Below, in pieces: positions 35,567-44,709 of a stretch of 64,000 nt of DNA. The number at the start of each line of letters is the position of its first letter. Positions within the stretch are counted from its first letter, which is position 1. This DNA is from Chroococcidiopsis sp. CCMEE 29 (lineage in GTDB: Bacteria > Cyanobacteriota > Cyanobacteriia > Cyanobacteriales > Chroococcidiopsidaceae): positions 1,167,001-1,231,000 of the forward strand of contig NZ_CP083761.1 of assembly GCF_023558375.1 (NCBI RefSeq), in the 5' to 3' direction. A program made the translations under genes and the position numbers. The notes beneath the pieces are model-generated. The model ran no database searches. It was not told where the DNA came from and worked only from the letters and a program-made list of their open reading frames with translations.

Positions 35567-35581
35567 TTAGGATGGAAGTAT

Positions 35582-35614
35582 TTAACCGCGCAGTTAATTA
35601 ACTACTAGGTTAAA
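35582..35614. promoter_or_regulatory. Candidate ArsR operator with repeated TTAAC half-sites
   Basis: Just upstream of the ArsR gene are TTAAC-CGCGCA-GTTAA (35582-35597), a perfect GTTAATTAAC (35593-35602) and a further GGTTAA. ArsR-type repressors bind AT-rich inverted repeats overlapping their own promoters, so this is the best candidate for autoregulation. Confidence 0.5.
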
Positions 35615-35676
35615 TGTACTAGTCAAGAATGTCAAGGGCTAACAGATTGCATTCCTTGAACTTTTGAATTGCAATC

Positions 35677-35780
35677 TTACGTATTCTGATGACTCACGGA
35701 GATGGCGATGACGCTTGCAATCAGACTCACAAGGGCAAATCCTGCCCGCACCACATGGGAGTACTCCCATTGGTTGCGCT
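35677..35780 (-). pseudogene. Possible DUF1772-like membrane protein C-terminal remnant
   Basis: The minus strand reads RNQWEYSHVVRAGFALVSLI and then ASVIAISVSHQNT before a stop at 35677. The W-x-x-x-H-x-x-R followed by a hydrophobic helix is typical of the last helix of DUF1772 proteins. The earlier helices cannot be found in frame. Family assignment is tentative. Confidence 0.3.
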
Positions 35781-36048
35781 AATCCGTCCAGTGGGCTGGA
35801 CGGTTTCGCTAGACTGATTCGCTCCAAATGAGAAAAAGCCCGCACTAAACTTATTGAGGGTTTCGCCTTCAAGCCAGAACTGATTCACTGGAAATGAGGA
35901 TTGCGCTCAGAATTTGTAGAACATTGAAATTCGTTATCCCTCCTAGAGCCACACCAATTTCAATCCGCTATACTTCTTGATCGCGAATTTCTCCATCTGT
36001 GCGTTCATCCATTCTTGATCGCTCGAATGACGCGAAAGAGTTCGACGT

Positions 36049-36240
36049 TCAGTTTCCTGTCTCGCTCAGCGATAGGGTGCCAGGATTGGTGACGCTTTGA
36101 TAGTATTGTTCTATCCTTGCCCAACCCCGCAGTGGTTGAGCCGCTTCCTGCGCAATATAGACAATATTGTCGTAGTCTTGATCCCAGATGGCTTTGAGAT
36201 CCTCTACGTTCACTTTGGCGTAAGGATTCAGGTCAAAAAA
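36049..36240 (-). pseudogene. NTF2-like (SnoaL-type) protein fragment
   Basis: The frame gives NVEDLKAIWDQDYDNIVYIA then EAAQPLRGWARIEQYYQSVT and soon a stop. The W-(D/E)-x-D-x-x-N-I-V-Y-I and G-W-x-x-I-E-Q-Y-Y patterns mark the first half of an NTF2-like protein. The rest of the domain is missing, so only the N-terminal part survives. Upstream sequence (to about 36365) contains another short open stretch with no family I recognise. Confidence 0.5.
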
Positions 36241-36374
36241 GAGGAATAAGGATGCGGAATTTGATGACCGACAGATGCTCTTAAAGCATCTTGTTTCCAA
36301 TCGCAGGAGAGTTGAAAGTCGTGGGAACGGGCAAATGCATCGTCAATCAAATCAACATCGGCGTAGGGAGTATG

Positions 36375-39167
36375 TCAGCCGATTAGTAACGCAACAGGAA
36401 AGTGTTTAAGCGCCTCACCAATTTGTAAAGTGCCATCCGCTTGAATCATTTGGGCAGTCACTGCATCTTTCCAGGCTGAGGGAGCTGCTGAGGGTAACTG
36501 AAGGTAAGTATCATCCCAAACTTGTTTTCCTAGCGGATACTCTCCAGGTTGAACCAAGCTAGTTAGAAAGCGCGGAGCAATGGCAATGCTCATCTTATTA
36601 CCGTTGCTCCTGGCAAAGGCAACGATGTGATCCTTAAATTTACCGCTAACATCCAGAGGTAGGTAATCTCCTTTCTGGAAAACTGCCAAATTCTCTTTTC
36701 TTGCCTGAAGCACTCTGTAAGTTAGAAACAGCTTAATCCTGCCATCTTCCTTGCTAGAAAACAGTTCATCAATCAGCTTCAGAACGTCTGCCTGTGCTTT
36801 CTCTTTAATATCGTTCAAAAATGAAATTCGCTGCTGATAATCCACTGGACGACGGTTATCTGGATCTACCATACTCAAATCCCATAATTCCGTTCCCTGA
36901 TATGTATCAGGCACACCAGGGGTTGTGTATTTTAGCAGTGTCTGTGAAAGAGAGTTAAAGATGCTGTAGCTCGCAACCCGCTTTTGGAAAGGCAGAAACT
37001 CCTGCATGAATTGATTCGATTCAGAAGGCTCTAAAACCTTCTCCACAAATTCAAGGAATCCCTCTTCATAAGCAGTATCAGGGCGTAACCAAGCCGTATG
37101 CAGCTTAGCTTCTCTTACGGACTTGAGCAGATAGTCTTTAACCCGTCCAACAAACGTCGCATTCTCACTTTCATCAAAAGGATAAGCACCAACTAAAGTC
37201 TGATAAAAGAAGTATTCATCATTGGCAGCAGGAACAGCTCTCCCCCTAACATTGGCTTTCTGAAAGCGATTGATCTCACTCCAAGTTTTTACCTGGTTTT
37301 CCCATTCTTCCGGTATTTCTGAAAGCACATTCAATCTTGCCCGGGCATCTTCACCCCGTTTTGTGTCATGAGTCGCTGTAGCATTCATCTTATGAGGCCA
37401 AGCGATACTTTGTTTTTGATTGAATGTATGAAACTCAGTGGTCGTGATGCCAAATCTTCCCGGATGACCACCTACTTCATTCAAGGATAGAAGGCGGTTA
37501 TACACATAAAACAGGGTGTCTTCAATCCCTTTCGCCATTAGAGGACCAGTCAATTGTTGTAGCCGCATTACAAAGTGAAGCCGTAGATCCCTTTGTTCTG
37601 GCGTTAATGACTCTTCCCATTCAAGCAAGAGTAATTTTTCAATGAAGTTAAGTTCGTTCAAAAGTAGCGGAATTCGCCCCCTTGTTTCTTCAATAACTTC
37701 CTTAATATAGGAGCGATCATCTTCACTCAATCCATCTCCATTTACATAAGTACGATAAACAGGGAAAAGTGCTAGCAATTCCGCCAGCGTTCTTTTCAAA
37801 CCATTCATCGTAAAGTCAATTCCCAGCCAGGTTTGACTCGCTATTCTTTTTAGGATTTGTGCCAGGTTGTCTACATCTCCCGCCAAGTTCTTCTCAACTA
37901 TTAGCTGTTTTTTCTCAAAAAACAACTGCTCGTAAGGGGTTTCAATGCCAGTAAATTTAATGTAAAGATCATTAAACTGTTTTTCACTCTCACGGTGGCA
38001 AAAAATACCATTGACGTAGTTCAAGAACTCATAACCGCTTGTTCCCTGAATTTGCCAGATCTCAGGTAATTTTTCTTGGAGTTCCAAAATTTTTTCAACG
38101 GTGATGTAAACATCACCTACTTTTTGCCTAAGTCGCGTTAGATATTGGGTTGGATCGTAAAGTCCATCAATGTGATCTATTCTTAATCCAGTTATTTTTC
38201 CTTCTTCAACTAACTGGCTAATCAAACTATGAGTTTTATGAAAAACTTTGACTTCTTGTACTTTTACTGAAATCAGTTCATTAACAGTAAAAAATCTTCT
38301 ATAGTTAATTTCTTCCGCACCAACTTTCCAAAAAGATAGACGGTAGAACTGTTCATTCAGCAAACTACTCAGAAGATTAAAACTGTCTGGGTTTCCTTTT
38401 TCGCCATTAAAAAGCTTTATATTGTTATCAATAAACTCTTTGACTTCAGGATTTTGTGTATAGAGTTCCCATAAAAGACCTTTGACAAAAGCTATCTCGT
38501 CATATCGTTCCTTGCCCTTGGGTTCCGCTGGAGCGTTTTTTACCAGATAAAGAATACCTAGTAGTTTGACAAAATCTGGATGGCGTCTTCCCCCTAGTGC
38601 CCTTGCCAATTGTCCTAGATTCTGAGTGATAAATCGGGCATAAGACTCTATTTTGACAGGCAATCTCAAGCTATAGTAATTGACGCTTAACCCACTCCCA
38701 TCATAATTAAGTTGAATTTCGCCATTCTCTAAACATTGTCCATAAAAATTACCTAGCATTGGAGTAAGCACTCGCCCCTTGAAGTCTTCATAAGGGTGCT
38801 CCCAATCAATGTCGAAGTAGTCACTTGCTTCAGAATCAGTTCCATTTTCTAGAATATCCATCAGCCAAGTGTTTTCGCTATCATAAGCCATGTGATTAGG
38901 TACAATATCTTGCACCCATCCCAGGTAATGATTCTGAATTTCACTAATCAGTACTTCAAATTGCTCTGGTGTACCTAATTCGGGGTTAATTTGAGTTGGA
39001 TCTACGATATCATAGCCGTGGGTACTGCCTTTTCTTGCTTTAAATATTGGCGAAGCATAGATATCAGAAATTCCTAAATTAGCAAGATAAGTAATGATGT
39101 GTTTTGCTGCATCAAAATTGAACTCTGAATGAAATTGAATCCGGTAAGTAGCTCTTGGAATCCGCAT
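36375..39167 (-). CDS. treY: Maltooligosyl trehalose synthase
   Basis: A 930-residue member of glycoside hydrolase family 13. It converts the reducing-end alpha-1,4 bond of a maltooligosaccharide to alpha,alpha-1,1, the first step of the TreY-TreZ trehalose route. N-terminal MRIPRATYRIQFHSEFNFD and DIYASPIFKARKGSTHGYD are family hallmarks. The catalytic aspartate is D331 (GLRIDHIDG) and the acid E358 (YITVEKIL); VPDTYQGTELWDLSMVDPDN near the C-terminus is a strong TreY marker. It is on the same strand as treZ, 185 bp downstream, and is probably expressed with it. The enzyme is cytoplasmic. Confidence 0.97.
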   Translation of the reverse strand: MRIPRATYRIQFHSEFNFDAAKHIITYLANLGISDIYASPIFKARKGSTHGYDIVDPTQINPELGTPEQFEVLISEIQNHYLGWVQDIVPNHMAYDSENTWLMDILENGTDSEASDYFDIDWEHPYEDFKGRVLTPMLGNFYGQCLENGEIQLNYDGSGLSVNYYSLRLPVKIESYARFITQNLGQLARALGGRRHPDFVKLLGILYLVKNAPAEPKGKERYDEIAFVKGLLWELYTQNPEVKEFIDNNIKLFNGEKGNPDSFNLLSSLLNEQFYRLSFWKVGAEEINYRRFFTVNELISVKVQEVKVFHKTHSLISQLVEEGKITGLRIDHIDGLYDPTQYLTRLRQKVGDVYITVEKILELQEKLPEIWQIQGTSGYEFLNYVNGIFCHRESEKQFNDLYIKFTGIETPYEQLFFEKKQLIVEKNLAGDVDNLAQILKRIASQTWLGIDFTMNGLKRTLAELLALFPVYRTYVNGDGLSEDDRSYIKEVIEETRGRIPLLLNELNFIEKLLLLEWEESLTPEQRDLRLHFVMRLQQLTGPLMAKGIEDTLFYVYNRLLSLNEVGGHPGRFGITTTEFHTFNQKQSIAWPHKMNATATHDTKRGEDARARLNVLSEIPEEWENQVKTWSEINRFQKANVRGRAVPAANDEYFFYQTLVGAYPFDESENATFVGRVKDYLLKSVREAKLHTAWLRPDTAYEEGFLEFVEKVLEPSESNQFMQEFLPFQKRVASYSIFNSLSQTLLKYTTPGVPDTYQGTELWDLSMVDPDNRRPVDYQQRISFLNDIKEKAQADVLKLIDELFSSKEDGRIKLFLTYRVLQARKENLAVFQKGDYLPLDVSGKFKDHIVAFARSNGNKMSIAIAPRFLTSLVQPGEYPLGKQVWDDTYLQLPSAAPSAWKDAVTAQMIQADGTLQIGEALKHFPVALLIG

Positions 39168-39204
39168 TGTAATTTATTAATCCTAAGAATAAATTTTTAA
39201 CTGT

Positions 39205-39355
39205 AGGGTGGGTTAAACCCGCCCGTTTGTGAGCATCCTAGATATCTTGTTAAATCCGGCTCTACTACTCACTCCTAGTTTTGGTATAGGTGTACGGGCA
39301 GGTTTAATTAGCCTGTTTGTAAGCATACTAGATATCTCGTTGAAACCCGCCCCTA
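39205..39355. repeat. Dispersed-repeat copies between treY and treZ
   Basis: Two related units of about 50 bp, GTTTGTGAGCATCCTAGATA and GTTTGTAAGCATACTAGATA, each lead into GTTGAAACCCGCCC or GTTAAATCCGGC and are bounded by GGGTGGGTT or GGGCAGGTTT arms. The same words appear at 46.4 kb and, as the bare palindrome, inside the trehalose synthase gene. Confidence 0.65.
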
Positions 39356-41179
39356 ATCCTGGGTTTGGTATAGTACAAAACTCTGCGGCTTGATCGTTAA
39401 TTCCTGCTCCTGCATCAGTTTATCTGGCATTGTGGAGCCAGAACCCATCCACTTAGATTCAGCAGAGTCTAAAGCCTTTTGCCAGTCATCTGTTGGAGGT
39501 GTCGCCTTAAAAGTGACATCTTTGTGATTGAAGTTTAGTATGCAGAAGATTTGGCTTTCGTTACTCCAACGATGAAGAAACAACAGTTGATCTTGCTCAC
39601 TTACAGATGCTTCTAGGTTCTGCTTGTCTAGCTTTTTCAGGGCAGGAATTGTCTGGCGTAGCTGAATTAAGTGCTGATAAAGTTCTCGCAGGACTTTGTG
39701 TTTGCCTTCTTGCCGTTTCTCCCATTTAAGCTGGCTTTGATGGAAAGTATCATGGCTTTCGGGGTCTTTGTATTCTCCTTCCAAATGAAAGGCAGCAAAC
39801 TCTTTTTTTCTGCCCTCTCTTACTGCTTTAACTAAATCAGGATCTGTATGACTTACAAAGTAGAGGAAAGGAGATTCTTCCCCGTACTCTTCACCCATAA
39901 ATAGTAAGGGAACGTTAGGAGCAAGCAGAAGTGCTCCAGCAGCTAGTTTCAAAGCCTCAAACGATACTAAATTTGATAGTCGCTCCCCTAACATGCGATT
40001 ACCAACTTGGTCATGATTTTGCGTGCAAATCACGAATTGATCGCCCTGGCGATCGCTCGCATCACTGCCATGATATCTTTGCCGATTCGGCGAGTATTGC
40101 CATGAGTAAACAAAACTTTCTTTATAGGCTTTTGCCAGTTGTTCACACTTGCCAAAATCCTGGTAATAACCACGTTGCTCACCCGTAAGCAATGTATGGA
40201 GAGAATGATGAAAATCGTCACTCCACTGGGCATCCATGCCATGTCCACCCAACTCCCACTCACGAATTACCCGAACATCGTTTAAGTCGCTCTCAGCAAT
40301 TAGGTAAAGTTTCCTGCCTACAGAGTCGGAAAGGGCAGCAACTTTTTCTACTAGTTCTTGCAAAAAGTGTTTCGCTCCTAGGTCATAAATCGCGTGGATG
40401 GCATCTAAGCGCAGGGCATCAATGTGATAATTTTGGAACCAGTACAGAGCGTTTTCAATAAAGTAGTTACGCACACCATCACTGTGGGCATCATCAAAGT
40501 TCATTGCCATGCCCCAGGGAGTTTTGTATGTTTCCGTCATGTAGGGTCCAAATTGACTGGTGTAATTTCCTTCTGGACCAAAGTGGTTATAAACCACATC
40601 AAGAATTACGGAGATTGAGTGCTGGTGAGCGGCATCAACAAGCTTTTTTAATCCTTCCGGACCACCATAAGAGTTCTGCACGGCAAAAGGATAAGTGCCA
40701 TCATAGCCCCAGTTGCGATCGCCTGGAAATTGGGCAACGGGCATAATCTCAATTGCATTCACCCCAAACTCGCGTAACTCACTCAAGCGAGGAATAATCG
40801 CCTCAAAGGTGCCTTCTGGTGTGAAAGTGCCAACGTGCAGTTCATAGATAATCATTTCCTCTAAGGAAATGCCAGACCACTGCGTGTCAGTCCAGTTCAT
40901 CTTGCTATGATCGACAACCTCAGAAGCTTCATGGACACCTTTGGGTTGAAAATGCGAGGCGGGGTCTGGTCTGTCAGTGTCCCCATTCAGTTTGTAAGAA
41001 TAAAGTGTTCCTGGATCAATATTTTCAGCTGTCGTTTTCCAGTAACCCCATTCGTCTTTTTCCATGGGGAGCAGGTGTTTGTCAGGAGAAACAATTTGCA
41101 CAGCCACCTCTTCCTGAGCAGGTGCCCAAACGGTAAATTCACAACGACCTTCACCTAAGTAATGAGCGCCAATTTTCAT
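39353..41179 (-). CDS. treZ: Malto-oligosyltrehalose trehalohydrolase
   Basis: From MKIGAHYLGEGRCEFTVWAP the protein has 608 residues: an N-terminal CBM48-like domain (about 1-90), the GH13 barrel and a C-terminal beta domain. Catalytic residues are D259 (RLDAIHAIYD) and E296 (LIAESDLNDV), and IYELHVGTFTPEGTFEAIIP opens the barrel. It cleaves trehalose from the maltooligosyltrehalose that TreY makes. The open frame extends to 41239, but the ATG at 41179 begins the conserved domain. It is adjacent to and co-directional with treY and glgX. Confidence 0.96.
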   Translation of the reverse strand: MKIGAHYLGEGRCEFTVWAPAQEEVAVQIVSPDKHLLPMEKDEWGYWKTTAENIDPGTLYSYKLNGDTDRPDPASHFQPKGVHEASEVVDHSKMNWTDTQWSGISLEEMIIYELHVGTFTPEGTFEAIIPRLSELREFGVNAIEIMPVAQFPGDRNWGYDGTYPFAVQNSYGGPEGLKKLVDAAHQHSISVILDVVYNHFGPEGNYTSQFGPYMTETYKTPWGMAMNFDDAHSDGVRNYFIENALYWFQNYHIDALRLDAIHAIYDLGAKHFLQELVEKVAALSDSVGRKLYLIAESDLNDVRVIREWELGGHGMDAQWSDDFHHSLHTLLTGEQRGYYQDFGKCEQLAKAYKESFVYSWQYSPNRQRYHGSDASDRQGDQFVICTQNHDQVGNRMLGERLSNLVSFEALKLAAGALLLAPNVPLLFMGEEYGEESPFLYFVSHTDPDLVKAVREGRKKEFAAFHLEGEYKDPESHDTFHQSQLKWEKRQEGKHKVLRELYQHLIQLRQTIPALKKLDKQNLEASVSEQDQLLFLHRWSNESQIFCILNFNHKDVTFKATPPTDDWQKALDSAESKWMGSGSTMPDKLMQEQELTIKPQSFVLYQTQD

Positions 41180-41259
41180 AGATTTTCCTAAATTGCTACT
41201 TCGGTTGAGCAGACTACAGATAGCTAAGCTGTTAAACACCTAATTTGCCTGTTAGGGCA

Positions 41260-41325
41260 GAGCAGGGGAGGCAGGGGGAGCAGGGGAGGCAGGGGGAGAA
41301 AATTCAATCCAAAATCCAAAATTGG
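41260..41325. repeat. Short tandem repeats upstream of treZ
   Basis: GGGGAGGCAGGGGGAGCAG is repeated and followed by AATCCAAAATCCAAAATTGG. These are cyanobacterial short tandemly repeated sequences (CCAAAAT heptamers). Similar blocks occur at about 43.8, 53.1 and 55.05 kb. Confidence 0.75.
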
Positions 41326-41398
41326 CAGCTTGCTCTATAGTCCCTGTAGAGAGTCCCCTTAGTTAAGGGGGATCGGAGGATTCAGTTGTAAGGACGAA

Positions 41399-43528
41399 CT
41401 ACGCTAAACGGCGTAGCACCACTAGCGATCGCGCTACCACTGGTACTAATTGCTCGCCTGTGTAAATCTTCTGCTCCTGGATAAAGCGAGGTTCCTTAGT
41501 GTCAATTACAACTTCCCACTCTTTCTCCTGAAATTCAGGAGGTAAGGCAAATTCAACCGTTTCGTAGTGGGCGTTAAAGAACATGAGAAAGCGATCGTCG
41601 CTAATACGTTCGCCGCGAGGACCAGGACTGGGAATTTGGTTGCCATCCAAGAAAACTCCAATTGCCTTCGCATAGCCAACTTCCCACTGCTCGTCAGTCA
41701 TCTGAGTGCCATCGAGATTAAACCAAGCAATATCACTGACACTCGCTCCGTGGATTGCTCGACCCTGAAACCACTTGCGCCGCCGAAATACAGGATGCTG
41801 ACGGCGGAAATAGATTAGTTCGCGGGTAAAATCCAACAGATCCTCATTTCCCTGAACCAAGTCCCAATTGAACCAGGAAATCTCACTGTCTTGGCAGTAG
41901 GCATTATTGTTACCCTTTTGCGTCCGCCCGATTTCATCTCCCCCCAGCAACATCGGGATACCTTGCGACAGCATCAGGGTCGCCAGGAAGTTACGTCGCT
42001 GCTGCTCTCGCAGTTGCAGCACTTCTGGGTCATCCGTTTCACCTTCTACGCCACAATTCCAAGAACGGTTATGGCTTTCTCCATCTCGGTTGTCTTCTCC
42101 GTTTGCTTCGTTGTGTTTGTCGTTGTAGCTAACAAGATCGTTTAAACTAAAGCCATCATGAGCAGTGATGAAGTTGATACTTGCGTTAGGTCGCCGTCCA
42201 TTCATTTGAAAATATAGGTCAGGGCTACCAGTGAAACGGTAAGCAAATTCTCCTAAGGTAGTACCCTCACCGCGCCAGTAGTCTCGCACTGTATCACGAT
42301 ACTTGCCATTCCACTCAGACCAGAGAACTGGGAAGTTGCCAACCTGATAGCCACCAGTACCAATGTCCCAAGGTTCTGCAATCAGCTTCACATCTGCTAG
42401 CACTGGGTCTTGGTGAATGATGTCAAAGAAAGCTGCCAGACTATCAACTTCATATAGCTCTCGCGCCAAAGCCGAAGCTAGATCGAAGCGGAAGCCATCG
42501 ACATGCATTTCTATAACCCAATAGCGCAGGCTATCCATGATTAACTTTAGGACTTGAGCATGCCGCACATTGAGAGAATTACCGCAGCCTGTAAAGTCCA
42601 TGTAGTAACGCGGGTCGTCTTCTACCAGTCGGTAGTAAGTACTATTATCAATACCTCGCAAAGATACCGTCGGACCTAAGTGATTACCTTCTCCCGTGTG
42701 GTTGTAAACAACGTCTAGAATCACCTCGATCCCAGCATGATGCAATGCCTTAACCATTTCCTTGAATTCAGTCACCTGCTCTCCCAAACTGCCGCCAGCA
42801 CTGTAGCCGGAGTAGGGAGCAAAATAGTTGACGGAATCGTAACCCCAATAATTTTTGAGTCCCTTATCTACCAGATGACCCGGACGAGACAGAAAGTGAT
42901 GTACGGGCATCAATTCAACTGCTGAAATTCCCAGCCTTTGAAGATGCTCGATCGCGGCAGGGTGTGCCAGTCCAGCATAGGTACCGCGCAGTTCTTCGGG
43001 AATGTCTGGATGTAACTGCGTCAAGCCCTTCACGTGGGTTTCATAAATAACGGTTTCATGCCACGGGGTTCGCAGCAGTTTGTCATCTCCCCAATCAAAA
43101 GACTGATCGACAACAACTGATTTGGGAACTAAATGGGCGCTGTCCAAATCGGAAAATGATAGATCTGCTTCGGGATCTTCCCAAGAGTAGCTAAAGAGCT
43201 CTGGACCGTTGCCAATTTCGCCCTCAATTGCTTTGGCATAGGGGTCAATCAAAAGTTTGTTGGGGTTGAAGCGATGTCCTTCATTTGGTGCGTAAGGACC
43301 ATGCACTCGGAACCCGTACCGCTGCCCTGGCCCTACTCCTGGCACATAGCCGTGCCAGACGAAGTTACTGACTTCAGTCAAGGTCAGGCGTGTCTCTCGA
43401 TCTTCTCGATCAAATAAACAAAGCTCGACTCCTGTTGCATTTTCGGAGTACAGAGCGAAGTTTGTGCCTTTTCCATCCCAACAGGCTCCTAAGGGATAGA
43501 CATTGCCGGGCCAGAGTGCTAGATACAT
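41399..43528 (-). CDS. glgX: Glycogen debranching enzyme (isoamylase type)
   Basis: A 709-residue GH13 protein. Its N-terminal CBM48-like domain begins YLALWPGNVYPLGACWDGKG and the barrel carries VIYETHVKGLTQLHPDIPEE, DGFRFDLASALAR (nucleophile D) and KLIAEPWDIGTGGYQVGNFP (acid E). INFITAHDGFSLNDLVSYND is a GlgX marker. It hydrolyses alpha-1,6 branches of glycogen, giving linear chains that TreY-TreZ, MalQ or phosphorylase can use. It follows the treZ direction with 219 bp of repeat-containing spacer. Confidence 0.97.
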   Translation of the reverse strand: MYLALWPGNVYPLGACWDGKGTNFALYSENATGVELCLFDREDRETRLTLTEVSNFVWHGYVPGVGPGQRYGFRVHGPYAPNEGHRFNPNKLLIDPYAKAIEGEIGNGPELFSYSWEDPEADLSFSDLDSAHLVPKSVVVDQSFDWGDDKLLRTPWHETVIYETHVKGLTQLHPDIPEELRGTYAGLAHPAAIEHLQRLGISAVELMPVHHFLSRPGHLVDKGLKNYWGYDSVNYFAPYSGYSAGGSLGEQVTEFKEMVKALHHAGIEVILDVVYNHTGEGNHLGPTVSLRGIDNSTYYRLVEDDPRYYMDFTGCGNSLNVRHAQVLKLIMDSLRYWVIEMHVDGFRFDLASALARELYEVDSLAAFFDIIHQDPVLADVKLIAEPWDIGTGGYQVGNFPVLWSEWNGKYRDTVRDYWRGEGTTLGEFAYRFTGSPDLYFQMNGRRPNASINFITAHDGFSLNDLVSYNDKHNEANGEDNRDGESHNRSWNCGVEGETDDPEVLQLREQQRRNFLATLMLSQGIPMLLGGDEIGRTQKGNNNAYCQDSEISWFNWDLVQGNEDLLDFTRELIYFRRQHPVFRRRKWFQGRAIHGASVSDIAWFNLDGTQMTDEQWEVGYAKAIGVFLDGNQIPSPGPRGERISDDRFLMFFNAHYETVEFALPPEFQEKEWEVVIDTKEPRFIQEQKIYTGEQLVPVVARSLVVLRRLA

Positions 43529-43904
43529 AGATGAATTTCTAGAAAAAAACTTAAGCGTGTAAAGAAAGTTTATGGCGCAGCTTTAGCTAATTATTCGTCA
43601 CAAATGTTTTTTTGTGAGCCTACCTTGGGGAAGATGTTGAAGGAGAAAATTGGTGTAAATAAGACTGTTAATCTTTATACACTTTTATCATCACCGCTAT
43701 GGTAAGGGCAGCAATAGAGTAAGTAATCCCCTATTCTTCCTTTTAAGGCTACGGTGTAATACACAAGTTGTCAGTGCAGCCGTTAAACAATTTTAGATTT
43801 TGGATTTTTGATTTTGGATTAAAACCCCATAGATAAATCTAGGGGTTAGGGTTCCGGGATCGGGGGTCAGGGGAAAATGTTCAGCTACTTAGGGTAGGGA
43901 GAGC
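43529..43904. other. Intergenic region with tandem repeats upstream of glgX
   Basis: About 375 bases with no gene. It holds a heptamer block (TTTTAGATTTTGGATTTTTG, 43790-43820) and a GGGGTTAGGG-like stretch (43841-43875). The glgX promoter probably lies near 43540-43700. Confidence 0.5.
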
Positions 43905-44459
43905 TTACGCTTGTGGAGAATTATAAATACCCCAATCTTGAATACCCCCATTGCTCAAAATTGATTCAGCACGCCCAATCTCGTCGTCTGTGCCCTCTAC
44001 GATGACCAAATAATTGCCCCCAAGCAGGCGATCGCTATAAGATCTGGCATGTTCTTCGGGAATGCCTAAATCAGTCAATGCATTAACCAAATTTCCAGTT
44101 GCTGCTGCGCCAACCCCAGTACCCACCACACCAGTAACTAGTGCTGCACCAACACTACCTGCTGCTAGTACAGGTCCTATGCCCGGAAGTGCTAAACTGC
44201 TAAGACCAACTAATAGGGTGCCCCAAGTAGCGCCTGTGAGAGTATCTGCTACCACGCCAGTTGGAGTATTTACATTTTGATCGCCAACATGATCGCTCAT
44301 TTGAGTACCGCCAACGCGATCATTCGGTTCTGCATCCTTGGCAATGATAGAAACTTTGTCCATGGGAAAGTCTGAAGTTTTTAATTCATGGAGTGCTACC
44401 TCCGCTGCTTCACGGTTAGAAAACACTCCAAAACCATGTTTTTGATTACCTACAACCAT
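43905..44459 (-). CDS. General stress protein (YflT/DUF1269-like)
   Basis: From MVVGNQKHGFGVFSNREAAE the product has 184 residues. An N-terminal YflT-type domain (about 8-45) is followed by a glycine-rich hydrophobic stretch (PGIGPVLAAGSVGAALVTGV), typical of general stress proteins and able to associate with membranes, and a C-terminal GIPEEHARSYSDRLLGGNYL region that mirrors the first half. Such proteins rise under osmotic, salt or starvation stress. Its place inside a trehalose/glycogen cluster fits this role. AAGGAGGAAG precedes the chosen ATG, a strong ribosome-binding site. Confidence 0.85.
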   Translation of the reverse strand: MVVGNQKHGFGVFSNREAAEVALHELKTSDFPMDKVSIIAKDAEPNDRVGGTQMSDHVGDQNVNTPTGVVADTLTGATWGTLLVGLSSLALPGIGPVLAAGSVGAALVTGVVGTGVGAAATGNLVNALTDLGIPEEHARSYSDRLLGGNYLVIVEGTDDEIGRAESILSNGGIQDWGIYNSPQA

Positions 44460-44640
44460 ATCTTCCTCCTTCTGCAACGTAAGACGAACGCATACAGATG
44501 CAGAATTAGCTCGTGATCTACATTAATATTTTTGTAATTTTAGTTAGTACATCCATCACTCTAGAGATGTATCCAGCTTTACTAAATTAAGTCAATAGAC
44601 TCATTTTCCAGCTTTATAGTCAATCGTTATAAGAAACTAG

Positions 44641-44667
44641 AAAACCAATACTTGTAGCATTGGTTTT
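44641..44667 (-). terminator. Probable intrinsic terminator of malQ
   Basis: AAAACCAAT (44641-44649) pairs with ATTGGTTTT (44659-44667), giving a nine-base stem whose ends are A and T tracts. On the minus strand it lies about 45 bases after the malQ stop codon and is followed by T-containing sequence. Confidence 0.5.
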
Positions 44668-44709
44668 AGTTAAATATTTTCTGCTGGCTATTAACAACTT
44701 CTCGATACT

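Noticed and set aside
35639-35872. A 77-codon minus-strand frame
   Set aside because: Covers the DUF1772-like remnant in a different frame and has no family similarity.
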